Below, piece after piece: positions 15,637-26,488 of a DNA stretch of 38,371 bases. The position numbers and the translations under genes are program-made. The stretch is from Vibrio brasiliensis LMG 20546 (GTDB lineage: Bacteria > Pseudomonadota > Gammaproteobacteria > Enterobacterales > Vibrionaceae): positions 1 through 38,371 of the forward strand of contig NZ_AEVS01000055.1 in the NCBI RefSeq assembly GCF_000189255.1. The letters run 5' to 3'. Below the pieces are notes generated by a model. It worked only from the letters and a program-made list of their open reading frames with translations, had not been told where the DNA came from and did no database searches. Position 1 is the stretch's first letter; the number at the start of each line of letters is the position of its first letter.

Positions 15637-18546
15637 ATGACATTTGCTTTGGGCCAGCGCTGGATCAGCGATACGGAGAGCGATCTAGGTTTAGGAACCG
15701 TTGTAGCATTGGATGCTCGTACTGTGACACTAATGTTTGCAGCTTCTGAAGAAAACCGAGTTTACGCTCGAAATGATGCGCCTGTAACCCGAGTAACCTT
15801 TAACGCTGGTGATGTAGTTGAGAGCCAGCAAGGGTGGTCTCTGAGAGTCGAGCAAGTGGTCGAAGACCAAGGACTATTTAGCTACGTAGGTCTACGTGAA
15901 GACAGTGGCGAAGAAGGTGTGGTTTTACGCGAAATCATGCTTAGCAACCAGATCCGTTTTAACAAGCCACAAGATAAATTGTATGCCGGTCAAATCGACC
16001 GTATGGACAACTTTGTGCTTCGTTATCGTGCACTGATGAACCAATATGAGCAGCACAAGAGCCCAATGCGTGGTCTGTGTGGTATGCGCGCAGGTCTTAT
16101 TCCTCATCAGCTTTACATTGCGCACGAAGTGGGTCGCCGTCATGCGCCGCGTGTACTTCTTTCTGACGAAGTTGGTCTGGGTAAAACCATCGAAGCAGGC
16201 ATGATTATCCACCAGCAAGTATTGGCTGGTCGCGCTGAGCGTATCCTGATTGTCGTTCCTGAAACCCTTCAGCACCAGTGGCTGGTAGAGATGATGCGTC
16301 GCTTCAACCTGCACTTCTCTATCTTTGATGAAGAGCGTTGTATTGAAGCATTCGCTGATTCGGATAACCCATTTGATACACAGCAATATGTACTTTGTTC
16401 ACTCGACTTCCTGCGCAAGAGCCGCAAACGCTTCGAGCAAGCGTTAGAAGGCGAGTGGGACTTACTGGTTGTCGACGAAGCGCACCACCTCGAGTGGAGC
16501 CCAGAACAACCGAGCCGTGAATACCAGGTAGTAGAAGGTTTGGCTGAGCGTACTCCGGGCGTACTATTGCTAACTGCAACACCTGAGCAGCTAGGTCGTG
16601 AGAGTCACTTTGCTCGTCTGCGTCTGCTTGATTCTGACCGTTTCTTTGATTACCAGGAGTTTGTCAAAGAAGAAGAGCAATACGCTCCAGTTGCTGACTC
16701 AGTGAGTGCGCTGTTCTCTGGTCAGACTCTGGCTGATGACGCGAAAAACCAAATCACTGAGCTATTGTCAGAACAGGACGTAGAACCTCTGTTCCGCATT
16801 ATTGAAAGCGATAGCGATGAAGAAGCAAAAGCGGCGGCACGCCAAGAGCTGATCGATAACCTAATGGACCGCCACGGTACTGGTCGTGTTCTGTTCCGTA
16901 ACACCCGCGCAGCGATTAAAGGTTTCCCGAAACGTAACGTGCACCTGTTACCAATGCCAATTCCGCAGCAATACACCACTTCTATGCGTGTATCGGGCAT
17001 GATTGGTGGCAAGATGAGCTCAGAAGCTCGCGCGCTTAAGAATCTATATCCTGAAGAGATCTTTCAGGAGTTTGAAGGTGAAGATTCAAGCTGGTGGCAG
17101 TTTGATAGCCGCGTTAACTGGCTGCTAGAGAAAATCACTGACAAGCGCAGCGAGAAGATTCTGGTTATCGCTTCTCGTGCGAGTACAGCTCTGCAACTTG
17201 AGCAAGCGTTACGTGAGCGTGAAGGCATTCGTGCTACTGTATTCCACGAAGGCATGTCTATTCTGGAGCGCGATAAAGCAGCGGCTTACTTCGCTCAGGA
17301 AGAGGGCGGTGCTCAGGTACTTATCTGTAGCGAAATTGGCTCAGAGGGTCGTAACTTCCAATTTGCTAACCAGTTAGTGATGTTCGATTTACCGTTCAAC
17401 CCTGACTTACTTGAACAGCGTATTGGTCGTCTTGACCGTATCGGGCAGAACCGTGATATCGATATTCACGTTCCTTACCTGCAAGGTACTTCGCAGGCGA
17501 TTTTAGCGCGCTGGTTTGATGAAGGTCTTAATGCTTTTGCTGAAACCTGCCCAACAGGCCGCACTGTTTATGACAAATACGCAGATCGTCTGATTGAAAT
17601 GCTGGCATCTGGTGATACAAGTGATCTGGATGATGTGATTGCTGAATCAGCACTGATGAACAAAGAGCTCAAAGCTCAGCTTGAACAAGGCCGTGACCGC
17701 CTGTTAGAGATGCACTCTAATGGCGGTGATAAAGCACAAGCGATCGTTGATAAGATTGCTGCGACTGATGGTGATACTAACCTGGTGACTTTTGCGCTGA
17801 GCCTGTTTGATACCATTGGTTTGGATCAGGATGACAAAGGTGAAAACGCATTGGTAGTGACGCCTTCTGAACATATGTTGGTCCCAAGCTACCCAGGTCT
17901 GCCTTATGAAGGTGCGACTATCACGTTTGATCGCGAAACCGCTCTTTCTCGTGAAGATATGAACTTTATCAGCTGGGAACACCCAATGATTCAGGGTGGT
18001 ATCGATTTGCTGATGAGCGAAGGTGTAGGTACCACTGCGGTATCGCTGCTGAAAAACAAAGCATTGCCAGTCGGCACTATGTTGCTTGAACTGGTTTACA
18101 AGGTTGATGCTCAGGCGCCGAAGCGTAGTGGTATCAGTCGTTTCCTTCCGACCACTCCAATCCGCCTGATGCTGGATGGCAAAGGTAATGATTTGTCGGC
18201 GCAGGTTGAGTTTGAAAGCTTCAACCGTCAGCTAAGCCCTGTTGGCCGTCATATTGCGACGAAACTGGTTTCTTCGGTACAGGCGCAAGTTCACCAGATG
18301 ATCGAAGCGGGCGAGACTCTGATTGTCGAGAAAGTTGAAGCGATTCGTAAGCAGGCTCAACAAGAGATGCAAGCGAGCTTGAATGCTGAGCTGGAGCGTC
18401 TTCAGGCACTTAAAGCGGTTAACCCGAATATCCGTGATGAAGAAATTGAAGCGATTGATGAGCAGATTAAACAGCTAACTGGTTACATTAGCCAGGCGCA
18501 GTACCAGCTCGATTCGCTACGTATGATTGTGGTTTCTCACAACTAA
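15637..18546 (+). CDS. rapA: RNA polymerase-associated protein RapA
   Basis: Swi2/Snf2-family ATPase that binds RNA polymerase and promotes its recycling after transcription, especially under high salt. The 969 residues (E. coli 968) comprise N-terminal Tudor-like domains (1-107), a RecA-like helicase core with Walker A DEVGLGKT (177-184) and DEAH (280-283), motif [11 protein letters not shown], a second lobe ending with [15 protein letters not shown] and [11 protein letters not shown], and C-terminal RapA-specific domains with a coiled coil near the end ([20 protein letters not shown]). AGG-type ribosome site. Followed by rluA, the E. coli gene order. Confidence 0.99.
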   Translation: MTFALGQRWISDTESDLGLGTVVALDARTVTLMFAASEENRVYARNDAPVTRVTFNAGDVVESQQGWSLRVEQVVEDQGLFSYVGLREDSGEEGVVLREIMLSNQIRFNKPQDKLYAGQIDRMDNFVLRYRALMNQYEQHKSPMRGLCGMRAGLIPHQLYIAHEVGRRHAPRVLLSDEVGLGKTIEAGMIIHQQVLAGRAERILIVVPETLQHQWLVEMMRRFNLHFSIFDEERCIEAFADSDNPFDTQQYVLCSLDFLRKSRKRFEQALEGEWDLLVVDEAHHLEWSPEQPSREYQVVEGLAERTPGVLLLTATPEQLGRESHFARLRLLDSDRFFDYQEFVKEEEQYAPVADSVSALFSGQTLADDAKNQITELLSEQDVEPLFRIIESDSDEEAKAAARQELIDNLMDRHGTGRVLFRNTRAAIKGFPKRNVHLLPMPIPQQYTTSMRVSGMIGGKMSSEARALKNLYPEEIFQEFEGEDSSWWQFDSRVNWLLEKITDKRSEKILVIASRASTALQLEQALREREGIRATVFHEGMSILERDKAAAYFAQEEGGAQVLICSEIGSEGRNFQFANQLVMFDLPFNPDLLEQRIGRLDRIGQNRDIDIHVPYLQGTSQAILARWFDEGLNAFAETCPTGRTVYDKYADRLIEMLASGDTSDLDDVIAESALMNKELKAQLEQGRDRLLEMHSNGGDKAQAIVDKIAATDGDTNLVTFALSLFDTIGLDQDDKGENALVVTPSEHMLVPSYPGLPYEGATITFDRETALSREDMNFISWEHPMIQGGIDLLMSEGVGTTAVSLLKNKALPVGTMLLELVYKVDAQAPKRSGISRFLPTTPIRLMLDGKGNDLSAQVEFESFNRQLSPVGRHIATKLVSSVQAQVHQMIEAGETLIVEKVEAIRKQAQQEMQASLNAELERLQALKAVNPNIRDEEIEAIDEQIKQLTGYISQAQYQLDSLRMIVVSHN

Positions 18547-18568
18547 CCGGTATCCGTTTAACAAGATT

Positions 18569-18596
18569 AAACCCAGCGTCATGCTGGGTTTTTATT
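18569..18596 (+). terminator. Terminator of rapA
   Basis: AAACCCAGC pairs with GCTGGGTTT around GTCAT, then TTATT. It lies 23 bases after rapA and just before rluA, so rluA is reached by readthrough or an unseen promoter. Confidence 0.88.
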
Positions 18597-18606
18597 AGGT
18601 AGTAGT

Positions 18607-19344
18607 ATGGCAATGTTAGAGTACAACCCACCGACAGACCCTTGGGTTGATATCATCTATCAAGATGAACAGATCCTGGCAGTGAACAAACCATCTGGCC
18701 TGCTTTCGGTACCCGGCCGACTGGAAGAGCACTATGACAGTATGTGGTCGCGACTGGTTGAGACTTATCCTGATATTCAGGTCGTACATCGATTGGATAT
18801 GGATACCTCGGGCCTGATGGTATTGGCAAAGAGCAAACAGGCGGAGCGCTCGCTCAAGAAGCAGTTTCAATATCGCTTAACCCATAAGGTTTACTACGCG
18901 AGAGTGTGGGGGCATCCACAACAAGATGAAGGCGAAGTCGATTTGCCGCTGATTTGTGACTGGCCAAACCGACCAAGACAAAAAGTCTGTTTTGAGCATG
19001 GAAAACCTTCCCAGACTCGCTATCAGGTTGTGAAACGTGAAGAGAAAACGTCGATTGTCCGACTATTGCCGATAACAGGACGCTCTCATCAATTAAGAGT
19101 TCATATGCAGGCTTTAGGGCACCCTATTGTTGGCGATGAGTTTTACTCTGAAGGGGAGGCATTTGAGTTTTCTGAACGACTTGAGCTGCATGCGGCTGAA
19201 CTGAGCTTTTACCACCCTGATAGTGAACTACTGCAAACTATCTTCGTCCCATGTGACTTTTATCTTGAAGCAGAAAGCGTAATCTTTAACTATTTCAATC
19301 CAGTAAAAGAATTACCTGACTATAAAACGCTGCCAAATCAATAA
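18607..19344 (+). CDS. rluA: Dual-specificity pseudouridine synthase RluA
   Basis: Isomerises U746 of 23S rRNA and U32 of several tRNAs to pseudouridine (E. coli knowledge). The 245 residues contain the family core VNKPSGLLSVPG (26-37), catalytic VHRLDMDTSGLMV with D64, the same number as in E. coli, and the later blocks THKVYYARVWG, GRSHQLRVHMQALGHPIVGDEFY and LELHAAEL. The N-terminus lacks an S4 domain, as in RluA. An AGG lies about 8 bases before the ATG; a second ATG two codons later is possible. Likely transcribed with the dehydrogenase gene 31 bases downstream. Confidence 0.97.
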   Translation: MAMLEYNPPTDPWVDIIYQDEQILAVNKPSGLLSVPGRLEEHYDSMWSRLVETYPDIQVVHRLDMDTSGLMVLAKSKQAERSLKKQFQYRLTHKVYYARVWGHPQQDEGEVDLPLICDWPNRPRQKVCFEHGKPSQTRYQVVKREEKTSIVRLLPITGRSHQLRVHMQALGHPIVGDEFYSEGEAFEFSERLELHAAELSFYHPDSELLQTIFVPCDFYLEAESVIFNYFNPVKELPDYKTLPNQ

Positions 19345-19375
19345 CTGAACAATTAAGGCAGCACAAGGAGGTCCA

Positions 19376-20338
19376 ATGTCGCTGCCTACGGTTGTATTTC
19401 TTGATCGCGCAACTATTCCAACTCAGATTGAGTTGCCATCCCTTCCATTTGAGCATCACTGGCAGGAGTATGATTTTACTTCGCCTGAATTAGTGGTTGA
19501 ACGTGCTCATCAAGCAGAAGTCATCATCACCAATAAAGTGGTATTAGATAAGGATATCTTAAGCCAACTGACCAATCTTAAGCTGGTGGCGGTCTCGGCG
19601 ACTGGCTTTAACAATGTCGATATCGATTACTGTCGCCAACATGGGATCGCAGTGACCAACGTGCAGGGCTACGCCACCCAGTCGGTCCCTGAACATGTTG
19701 TTGCGATGATGTTCGCTTTGAAGCGCAACCTAAAGGGCTATCACAACGATATCGCGGCAGGTGAATGGCAGCGTAACAAACAGTTCTGTTTCTTTACTCA
19801 TCCAATCAGCGATACGGCTGGCTCTACTTTAGGAGTGATTGGGAGTGGGGCTTTAGGCCAGGCAACAGCTGCACTGGCAAAGGCGCTTGGTATGCAGGTG
19901 ATATTTTCTGAGCGTAAAGGCGCTAGTGAATGTCGACAGGGGCATCTGCCATTTGAGCAGGTGCTTGAGCAAGCGGATGTGTTGACTTTGCACTGCCCGC
20001 TAAATGATGAGACTCGTCATCTTATTGGTCGTCAGGAACTGGCGACAATGAAGCCTACCAGTATCGTCATTAACACTGGTCGAGGTGGATTGGTTGATGA
20101 AGAAGCGTTAGTGGATGCACTGAAAGAGGGAGTGATTAGAGGTGCCGGTGTGGACGTATTTACCGACGAGCCAGCTGATGAATCCAACTCGCTAATTGCC
20201 AACATGCACCTGCCGAACCTGCTGTTAACACCACATGTTGCCTGGGGAAGTGATTCTTCTATTCAGAGCCTGGCCAATATCTTGATGGATAATATCGCTG
20301 CATTTATTGAAGGTCGCGAACAGAATCGAGTTGTCTAA
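19376..20338 (+). CDS. D-2-hydroxyacid dehydrogenase (glycerate/hydroxypyruvate type)
   Basis: An NAD(P)-dependent oxidoreductase of the D-isomer-specific 2-hydroxyacid family, 320 residues. Visible features: NAD-binding GVIGSGALGQA, substrate/catalytic Arg in NTGRGGLVDEEAL, Glu in VDVFTDEPAD, and the acid-base His in TPHVAWGS. The SATGFNNVD and VPEHVVAMMFALKRN segments are close to glycerate dehydrogenase (HprA)-like enzymes, so hydroxypyruvate or glyoxylate is the most likely substrate, but specificity cannot be fixed. A perfect AAGGAGGT ribosome site precedes the ATG. Downstream partner of rluA, and convergent with the binding-protein gene six bases away. Confidence 0.93.
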   Translation: MSLPTVVFLDRATIPTQIELPSLPFEHHWQEYDFTSPELVVERAHQAEVIITNKVVLDKDILSQLTNLKLVAVSATGFNNVDIDYCRQHGIAVTNVQGYATQSVPEHVVAMMFALKRNLKGYHNDIAAGEWQRNKQFCFFTHPISDTAGSTLGVIGSGALGQATAALAKALGMQVIFSERKGASECRQGHLPFEQVLEQADVLTLHCPLNDETRHLIGRQELATMKPTSIVINTGRGGLVDEEALVDALKEGVIRGAGVDVFTDEPADESNSLIANMHLPNLLLTPHVAWGSDSSIQSLANILMDNIAAFIEGREQNRVV

Positions 20339-20344
20339 GGTACT

Positions 20345-21061
20345 CTAATCCTCCAGGGGCTTAATCTTTTTAAGTCCCTGATTAAACACTTCCAACAACG
20401 TGCTAGCCTGCGGATGTGCTTTGGAAAACATCAGGTAGCTGTCATTACTTAAAAAAGGTTTGGGGTTATAGGTGATTAACTCCTGAGTCTCGATTGGCTG
20501 TTTACTTAAGGCAAACATTCCGATGTGCTTCTCTTCCGGAACTAACTCTACACGCCGATACTTGAGGAGCTGAAAGGCTTTCTCAGGAGTTTCAACACGG
20601 TTGATGGTGAGCTTGTCCTCCTCCAGCATGCGGTCTAGCGCTGAACCGTAGCTATAGCCGAGGCCTCCGCCAAGATGTTTACCTTCGATATCCGCTAAGC
20701 TTTGCCATTCGAATGGTTTGTCCTTGCGATGAAAGAAGACAAACTGCTCCTGAGCAACAGGGTTGCTAAACATAAAGTGTTCGGTGCGCTCTTCGGCAAA
20801 CATCCACACCGCAGTTGCAACGAATTTGCCTTCGCTAGCTTGCTTATAAGCACGTTTCCATGGAAAAAAATGAAACTCAACCTGATAGCCTTGCTCAGCA
20901 AAAACGTCCGAGATTCGTTTCCCTACATAACCATAATCTTCCAACTGTTGGCCTATAAAAGGTGGCCAGTTGCCAGCTGCAATTTTGATGATTTTGTCTT
21001 CATCAGCGGCCAAAATAGGTAGTGAAAGCAGTGAGAAAATTAAAGGTAAACAGCGTTTCAT
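20345..21061 (-). CDS. Orphan periplasmic solute-binding protein, family 3-like
   Basis: A 238-residue exported protein: signal peptide MKRCLPLIFSLLSLPILA with cleavage before ADEDK, then IIKIAAGNWPPFIG, the typical start of amino-acid-type (SBP_bac_3) receptors, followed by VAEQG-like and WMFAEERTEHFMFSNPV segments. No permease or ATPase gene is adjacent, so it is an orphan. Such vibrio proteins may serve as sensors or scavenging receptors; the ligand is unknown. The start at 21061 has GGGAG upstream and a proper signal peptide; an in-frame ATG 72 bases upstream does not. Its stop is six bases from the convergent dehydrogenase stop, without a visible terminator. Confidence 0.87.
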   Translation of the reverse strand: MKRCLPLIFSLLSLPILAADEDKIIKIAAGNWPPFIGQQLEDYGYVGKRISDVFAEQGYQVEFHFFPWKRAYKQASEGKFVATAVWMFAEERTEHFMFSNPVAQEQFVFFHRKDKPFEWQSLADIEGKHLGGGLGYSYGSALDRMLEEDKLTINRVETPEKAFQLLKYRRVELVPEEKHIGMFALSKQPIETQELITYNPKPFLSNDSYLMFSKAHPQASTLLEVFNQGLKKIKPLED

Positions 21062-21132
21062 GCAGACTCCCACTTTGATTGGTCTCTCTATTAAAACTAG
21101 ACCAACCAGACTTGTTTGATGATATAGAGGCA

Positions 21133-21163
21133 AATAAAAAGGCTGGTCGTGATGACCAGCCTT
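21133..21163 (-). terminator. Terminator of valS
   Basis: AAGGCTGGTC pairs perfectly with GACCAGCCTT around a five-base loop (21139-21163), followed on the minus strand by TTTATTTG. It lies 25 bases beyond the valS stop and before the binding-protein promoter region. Confidence 0.93.
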
Positions 21164-21188
21164 AACTCTTTAGCAATGAGTAACTTGA

Positions 21189-24047
21189 TTAAAGCGCAGC
21201 GATGGTCGCTTTCTGCTCTTCAAGTTTAACCAGAGTCTCTTTGTAGCCCTCTAGCTTCTCACGCTCTTTAGCAACAACCGCTTCCGGCGCTTTAGCAACG
21301 AAACCTTCGTTACCCAGCTTACCTTCGATACGCTTGATTTCGCCGTGAGTTTTCTTGATTTCACCATCAAGACGAGCAAGCTCAGCGTCTTTGTCGATTA
21401 GACCAGCCATAGGGATCATCAGCTCAGACTTAGCAACTAGTGCTGTTGCACACGCTGGCGTTTCTTCACCTGCGTCAAGTACGCGTACAGACTCAAGCTT
21501 CGCCAGAGAAACAAGAACTTGCTTGTTCGCTTCAAGACGAGCCGCGTCTTCTTCGCTTGCCGCTTTCAGCATAACTTCAAGTGGTTTACCTGGGTTGATG
21601 TCGTACTCTGCACGTAGGTTACGAATGCTAGTGATGAATGACTTAACCCACTCGATGTCATCAAGTGCTGATTGGTTGAAGTTCGCTTCGTCGTACTGAG
21701 GAAGAGCCTGAAGCATGATAGTGTCACCGTCAACACCTTCAACAAGAGGCTTCACGCTCTGCCAGATAGTTTCCGTGATGTATGGAATTACTGGGTGAGC
21801 AAGACGAAGTGTCTTCTCCAGAACTGTGATTAGCGTGCGACGAGTGCCACGTTGCTGAGCTTCGTTACCTTTCCAAAGAACAGGCTTAGTCAGCTCCAGG
21901 TACCAGTCACAGAATTGGTTCCAGATGAACTCGTAAATTGTGTTTGCAGCCATATCCAGACGGAAGTTATCAATGTGACCATTGAACTCTTTCGCTGCTA
22001 GCTCGAACTGAGACTCGATCCATTTGTCCGCTAGTGAGTACTCGATCTCACCACCGTTGAAACCACAATCCTGCTCTTCTGTATTCATTAGTACGTAACG
22101 GCTTGCGTTCCATAGCTTGTTACAGAAGTTACGGTAACCTTCCAGACGCTTCATGTCCCAGTTGATATCACGACCAGTAGAAGCCATTGCTGCCAGAGTG
22201 AAACGCAGTGCATCAGTACCGTATGGTTCAATACCGTTTTCAAACGTCTTACGCGTGTTCTTCTCGATCTTCGCTGCAAGTTGAGGCTGCATCATGTTAC
22301 CAGTACGCTTCTCAACAAGAGACTCAAGGTCAATGCCGTCAATCATGTCGATTGGGTCAAGAACGTTACCCTTAGACTTAGACATCTTGTCGCCGTTCTC
22401 GTCACGAATTAGACCTGTAACGTATACCGTCTTAAATGGTACTTGTGGTTTACCGTTCTCATCTTTACAGAAGTGCATCGTCATCATGATCATACGAGCA
22501 ACCCAGAAGAAGATGATATCGAAACCCGTTACTAGTACGTCTGAAGGGTGGAATGTTTTCAGATCATCAGTATTTTCTGGCCAACCTTGTGTACCGAAGG
22601 TCCATAGTGCAGAAGAGAACCATGTATCTAGTACGTCGTCGTCTTGGCGTAGAACGACAACAGGTGCAAGGTTGTTGTTAGCACGAACTTCTTCTTCAGT
22701 GCGGCCTACGTATACGTTGCCGTCGTTGTCGTACCATGCAGGGATTCGGTGACCCCACCATAGCTGACGAGAGATACACCAGTCCTGAATGTCACGCATC
22801 CAAGAGAAGTACATGTTTTCGTATTGCTTAGGAACAAACTGGATTTCACCATCTTCAACAGCTTTTGTTGCTGTTTCAGCTAGTGGTGCTGTGCGAACGT
22901 ACCATTGGTCAGTTAGCATCGGCTCAATAACCACACCGCCACGGTCACCGTAAGGAACCGTCAGATCGTGATCTTTAACTTCTTCCAGAAGACCCAGTTC
23001 ATCAAACTCAGCCACGATCGCTTTACGTGCAGCGAAACGCTCCATACCTTGGTATTTAGCAGGTAGCTCTGTTGAGTATGCATCGCTTGCTTCACCGTTG
23101 GTGGTGAATACTTCAGCCGCATCACGGATGTCTGCGTTGAAAGTCAGGATGTTGATCATTGGTAGCTGGTGGCGTTTACCAACTTCGTAGTCGTTGAAGT
23201 CGTGCGCAGGTGTGATTTTCACACAACCAGTGCCTTTCTCCATATCAGCGTGTTCGTCACCCACGATTGGGATGCGACGATCAACGATAGGAAGAATGAT
23301 TTCTTTGCCGATCAGATCTTTGTAACGTGGATCTTCTGGGTTAACAGCAACACCAGTATCGCCAAGCATTGTTTCAGGACGAGTAGTCGCAACAACAATG
23401 TAGTCTTTACCTTCAGCAGTTTTAACGCCGTCCGCTAGTGGGTAGCGGAAGTGCCACATGTGGCCTTTTTTATCTTTGTTTTCTACTTCTAGATCAGAGA
23501 TTGCAGTGTGAAGCTTAGGATCCCAGTTTACCAGACGCTTACCGCGGTAGATTAGGTCTTCTTCGTATAGACGAACAAAGACTTCTTGAACTGCATTAGA
23601 CAGGCCATCATCCATAGTGAAACGCTCACGGTCCCAGTCTACAGATGCGCCCAGACGACGTAGCTGCTTAGTGATAGTGCCGCCTGATTCGCCTTTCCAC
23701 TCCCAGATTTTGTCGATGAAAGCATCACGGCCGTAGTCGTGCTTTGTTTTGCCTTCTTCAGCAGCGATTTTACGCTCAACAACCATTTGAGTCGCGATAC
23801 CAGCGTGGTCAGTACCAACCTGCCAAAGCGTGTTTTTACCTTTCATACGCTCAGCACGGATTAGAGTATCCATGATGGTGTCTTGGAACGCGTGGCCCAT
23901 ATGTAGGCTACCAGTGACGTTCGGTGGCGGAATCATGATGCTGTACGCTTCTTTAGTCGTGTCACCGTGTGGCTTGAAGTAGCCTTTCTCTTCCCAAGCT
24001 TGGTATAAAGCCTGTTCAATTGAAGTTGGGTTGTATGTCTTTTCCAT
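21189..24047 (-). CDS. valS: Valyl-tRNA synthetase
   Basis: Class I synthetase charging tRNA-Val, 952 residues (E. coli 951). HIGH-type motif in [15 protein letters not shown] near residue 45, the editing (CP1) domain with [15 protein letters not shown] and [23 protein letters not shown] in [13 protein letters not shown], and a C-terminal coiled coil ([19 protein letters not shown]). I start at the ATG 24047, behind AAGG, rather than an in-frame ATG seven codons earlier. Last gene of the pepA-holC-valS cluster, the E. coli order, with a 219-base gap to holC that probably contains its own promoter. Confidence 0.99.
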   Translation of the reverse strand: MEKTYNPTSIEQALYQAWEEKGYFKPHGDTTKEAYSIMIPPPNVTGSLHMGHAFQDTIMDTLIRAERMKGKNTLWQVGTDHAGIATQMVVERKIAAEEGKTKHDYGRDAFIDKIWEWKGESGGTITKQLRRLGASVDWDRERFTMDDGLSNAVQEVFVRLYEEDLIYRGKRLVNWDPKLHTAISDLEVENKDKKGHMWHFRYPLADGVKTAEGKDYIVVATTRPETMLGDTGVAVNPEDPRYKDLIGKEIILPIVDRRIPIVGDEHADMEKGTGCVKITPAHDFNDYEVGKRHQLPMINILTFNADIRDAAEVFTTNGEASDAYSTELPAKYQGMERFAARKAIVAEFDELGLLEEVKDHDLTVPYGDRGGVVIEPMLTDQWYVRTAPLAETATKAVEDGEIQFVPKQYENMYFSWMRDIQDWCISRQLWWGHRIPAWYDNDGNVYVGRTEEEVRANNNLAPVVVLRQDDDVLDTWFSSALWTFGTQGWPENTDDLKTFHPSDVLVTGFDIIFFWVARMIMMTMHFCKDENGKPQVPFKTVYVTGLIRDENGDKMSKSKGNVLDPIDMIDGIDLESLVEKRTGNMMQPQLAAKIEKNTRKTFENGIEPYGTDALRFTLAAMASTGRDINWDMKRLEGYRNFCNKLWNASRYVLMNTEEQDCGFNGGEIEYSLADKWIESQFELAAKEFNGHIDNFRLDMAANTIYEFIWNQFCDWYLELTKPVLWKGNEAQQRGTRRTLITVLEKTLRLAHPVIPYITETIWQSVKPLVEGVDGDTIMLQALPQYDEANFNQSALDDIEWVKSFITSIRNLRAEYDINPGKPLEVMLKAASEEDAARLEANKQVLVSLAKLESVRVLDAGEETPACATALVAKSELMIPMAGLIDKDAELARLDGEIKKTHGEIKRIEGKLGNEGFVAKAPEAVVAKEREKLEGYKETLVKLEEQKATIAAL

Positions 24048-24266
24048 AGTCGCCTTTTTTCTCGTCATACTTGGGCTGATAGCGGCGCTAACTGTACTCG
24101 CAAACCCGAATCAAATACTCAATGTATTTTGATAGGGATTTACTCATTGGTTGCCTTGCTCTAAGCCCAGCTATTTAGAGAAAATCTTATCTGGTTGATG
24201 GTAAATCTTAGTCAATCATTATAAGTGAACTCTCTAGATGGAGAGCTTAACTATAAGGATTGACCG

Positions 24267-24716
24267 CTAATTGTGTTTGATTTCGATCGTTTGTAGCTGG
24301 TAACCAGCTTGGCGGTAGATTTTATATCTTTCTCGCGCCAGTTGCTTGGCTTTTTCCTCGCAAGGAACGAAGTCTACCACCTCAGCAAACTTGTTCGCAA
24401 AGGTTGTCTCATTTTCAGCCAAATTTATTACTAATTGCCTGTTCCAGGAAGGCTTGACTCCTTGATATCCAATCTCGATATTGGTTGCATATCTTGGGCC
24501 TTCTCCGACTAGATTATGGGCCATAAATTCGCTGCTATCGACTTGCCAAAAACGTTCAGCTATCTGTTCTGCATGTGCTTTGTTATTGCAATTAAGGTAG
24601 ACCTTTGCCCCTTGCTTGGCAAAGTGACGACTGAGAAACAGAATATACTCTTCAAACCCTTCAGGCGTTGCCTGATGAGACTCTTCAGTAATGAGATAAA
24701 ACGTTGCGTTCGCCAT
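24267..24716 (-). CDS. holC: DNA polymerase III subunit chi
   Basis: Clamp-loader accessory subunit that connects SSB with the polymerase III holoenzyme through psi (HolD). The 149-residue protein shows the family features ATFYLITEES at the start, a helical middle, KVYLNCNNKAHAEQIAERFWQ, FMAHNLVGEGP, and the C-terminal FVPCEEKAKQLARERYKIYRQAGY. GGAG precedes the ATG. Located between pepA and valS as in E. coli. A pepA terminator just upstream means it is expressed by readthrough or from its own promoter. Confidence 0.96.
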   Translation of the reverse strand: MANATFYLITEESHQATPEGFEEYILFLSRHFAKQGAKVYLNCNNKAHAEQIAERFWQVDSSEFMAHNLVGEGPRYATNIEIGYQGVKPSWNRQLVINLAENETTFANKFAEVVDFVPCEEKAKQLARERYKIYRQAGYQLQTIEIKHN

Positions 24717-24751
24717 GGTCTGCTCCTTTTTTGCACAAAGGCAGAGAAATA

Positions 24752-24775
24752 AAAAAGGGCCTTGCGGCCCTTTTT
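24752..24775 (-). terminator. Terminator of pepA
   Basis: AAAAAGGGCC and its complement around the loop TTGC, with A/T flanks on both strands. It lies between pepA and holC, 14 bases after the pepA stop. Confidence 0.92.
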
Positions 24776-24788
24776 AAGATTTTGAGGT

Positions 24789-26297
24789 TTATTCCTCTGT
24801 CTCTTGGCCACTGCGGTTAAGCAGGAATTGGACAAGCATTGAGACTGGACGGCCTGTTGAGCCTTTAGCTGCACCTGACTTCCACGCAGTACCTGCGATA
24901 TCGATGTGCGCCCAGTGGTATTTCTTAGCAAACTTAGACAGGAAACAACCTGCAGTAATAGTACCGCCTGGTCGACCACCGATGTTTGCCATATCTGCGA
25001 ATGGGCTCTTCAGCTGCTCATGGTACTCATCTGCCATAGGTAGACGCCATGCGCGGTCGCTCGCTTGTTCAGAAGCGTTAACCAACTCGTGAGATAGTGG
25101 GTTATGGTTTGAGATAACACCGCTGATGTGGTGACCCAGAGCAATAACACATGCACCAGTCAGGGTTGCAACATCAACAACACACTCAGGCTCGAAGCGT
25201 TCAACGTAAGTTAGCGCATCACATAGTACCAGACGACCTTCAGCATCAGTATTCAGAACTTCAACGGTCTGGCCTGACATAGTCGTCAGGATGTCACCAG
25301 GACGGTAAGCATTGCTACCCGGCATGTTTTCACAGCCAGCCAGAACACCGATAACGTTGATTGGCAGATTCAGTTTAGCCAGTGCCTTCATGGTACCGAA
25401 TACAGAAGCGGCACCACACATGTCGTACTTCATCTCATCCATGCCTTCGCCTGGCTTAAGTGAAATACCGCCTGAATCGAAGGTTAGACCTTTACCAACA
25501 AGAACAATTGGTTTTGCTTCTGGATCTGGGTTGCCCTTGTACTCCATGATAGACATCATAGATTCGTTCTTCGAACCACGGCCAACTGCCAGGTATGAAG
25601 TCATACCCAGTTTTTCCATCTCTTGCTCGCCAATGATCTTAGTCGTTACTGTCTCGTAATCGTCTGCCAGGCGGCGTGCCTGAGAAGCAAGGTATGCAGG
25701 GTTAGCGATGTTTGGTGGCATATTGCCAAGATCTTTCGATGCTTTCACACCAGAAGAGATCGCCAAACCGTGTGCGATAGCTTTTTCACCAAGGTTCAAC
25801 TCACGACGAGTAGGTACGTTGAATACCAACTTACGTAGTGGACGACGTGTTTCTGGTTTTACACTCTTGAATTGATCGAATGTGTACAGACCGTCTTTAG
25901 TTGCTTCAACAGCTTGACGAACTTTCCAGTAAGTATCGCGGCCCTTAACGTGCAGTTCAGTTAGGAAACAAACGGCTTCCATAGAACCTGTTTCGTTAAG
26001 TGTGTTGATGGTTTTCTGAATGATCTCTTTGTACTGGCGCTCGCCAAGTTCACGTTCTTTACCACAACCTACTAGTAGTACGCGCTCAGACAGCACGCCT
26101 GGTACTTGATGAAGCAGGAGCATTTGCCCCGGCTTACCTTCTAGATCACCACGGCGAAGTAGTGAACTGATATAGCCATCGCTGATTTTATCTAGCTGCT
26201 CAGCAACTGGAGAAAGGCGACGTGGCTCGAACACGCCCACAACGATACATGCGCTGCGCTGCTTCTCTGGACTGCCACTTTTTACACTGAACTCCAT
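24789..26297 (-). CDS. pepA: Leucyl aminopeptidase / regulator PepA
   Basis: Hexameric two-metal M17 aminopeptidase; in E. coli it also binds DNA, acting with ArgR in Xer recombination and in regulation of carAB (CarP). The 502 residues include metal/catalytic residues K269, D274, K281, D292, D351, E353 and R355, one off from the E. coli numbering, and the signature NTDAEGRL (349-356). The N-terminal DNA-interacting domain is present at full length. GGAG precedes the ATG. Divergent from lptF, as in E. coli. Relevant here because argR, argF and pyrBI share the window. Confidence 0.99.
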   Translation of the reverse strand: MEFSVKSGSPEKQRSACIVVGVFEPRRLSPVAEQLDKISDGYISSLLRRGDLEGKPGQMLLLHQVPGVLSERVLLVGCGKERELGERQYKEIIQKTINTLNETGSMEAVCFLTELHVKGRDTYWKVRQAVEATKDGLYTFDQFKSVKPETRRPLRKLVFNVPTRRELNLGEKAIAHGLAISSGVKASKDLGNMPPNIANPAYLASQARRLADDYETVTTKIIGEQEMEKLGMTSYLAVGRGSKNESMMSIMEYKGNPDPEAKPIVLVGKGLTFDSGGISLKPGEGMDEMKYDMCGAASVFGTMKALAKLNLPINVIGVLAGCENMPGSNAYRPGDILTTMSGQTVEVLNTDAEGRLVLCDALTYVERFEPECVVDVATLTGACVIALGHHISGVISNHNPLSHELVNASEQASDRAWRLPMADEYHEQLKSPFADMANIGGRPGGTITAGCFLSKFAKKYHWAHIDIAGTAWKSGAAKGSTGRPVSMLVQFLLNRSGQETEE

Positions 26298-26488
26298 GCG
26301 TACTCCTACATCCTGAAGACAAATAGAACTAAATGTTAGATAATGCCGTCTTACTTGTTGATTCCTTACTCGGAACTATTCTTAAATAAGCGCATTAACA
26401 GTTAGCCAAAAAATTTAAAAATAAAAGGTTCAACGGGAAATTATAGTGATTCAATTAAAAAAACAAGTTTTGTATAGGTAATTTCAGC

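Noticed and set aside
24560-24979. 139-codon minus-strand frame spanning the pepA end, terminator and holC start
   Set aside because: It crosses two well-supported genes in another frame and the pepA terminator hairpin.
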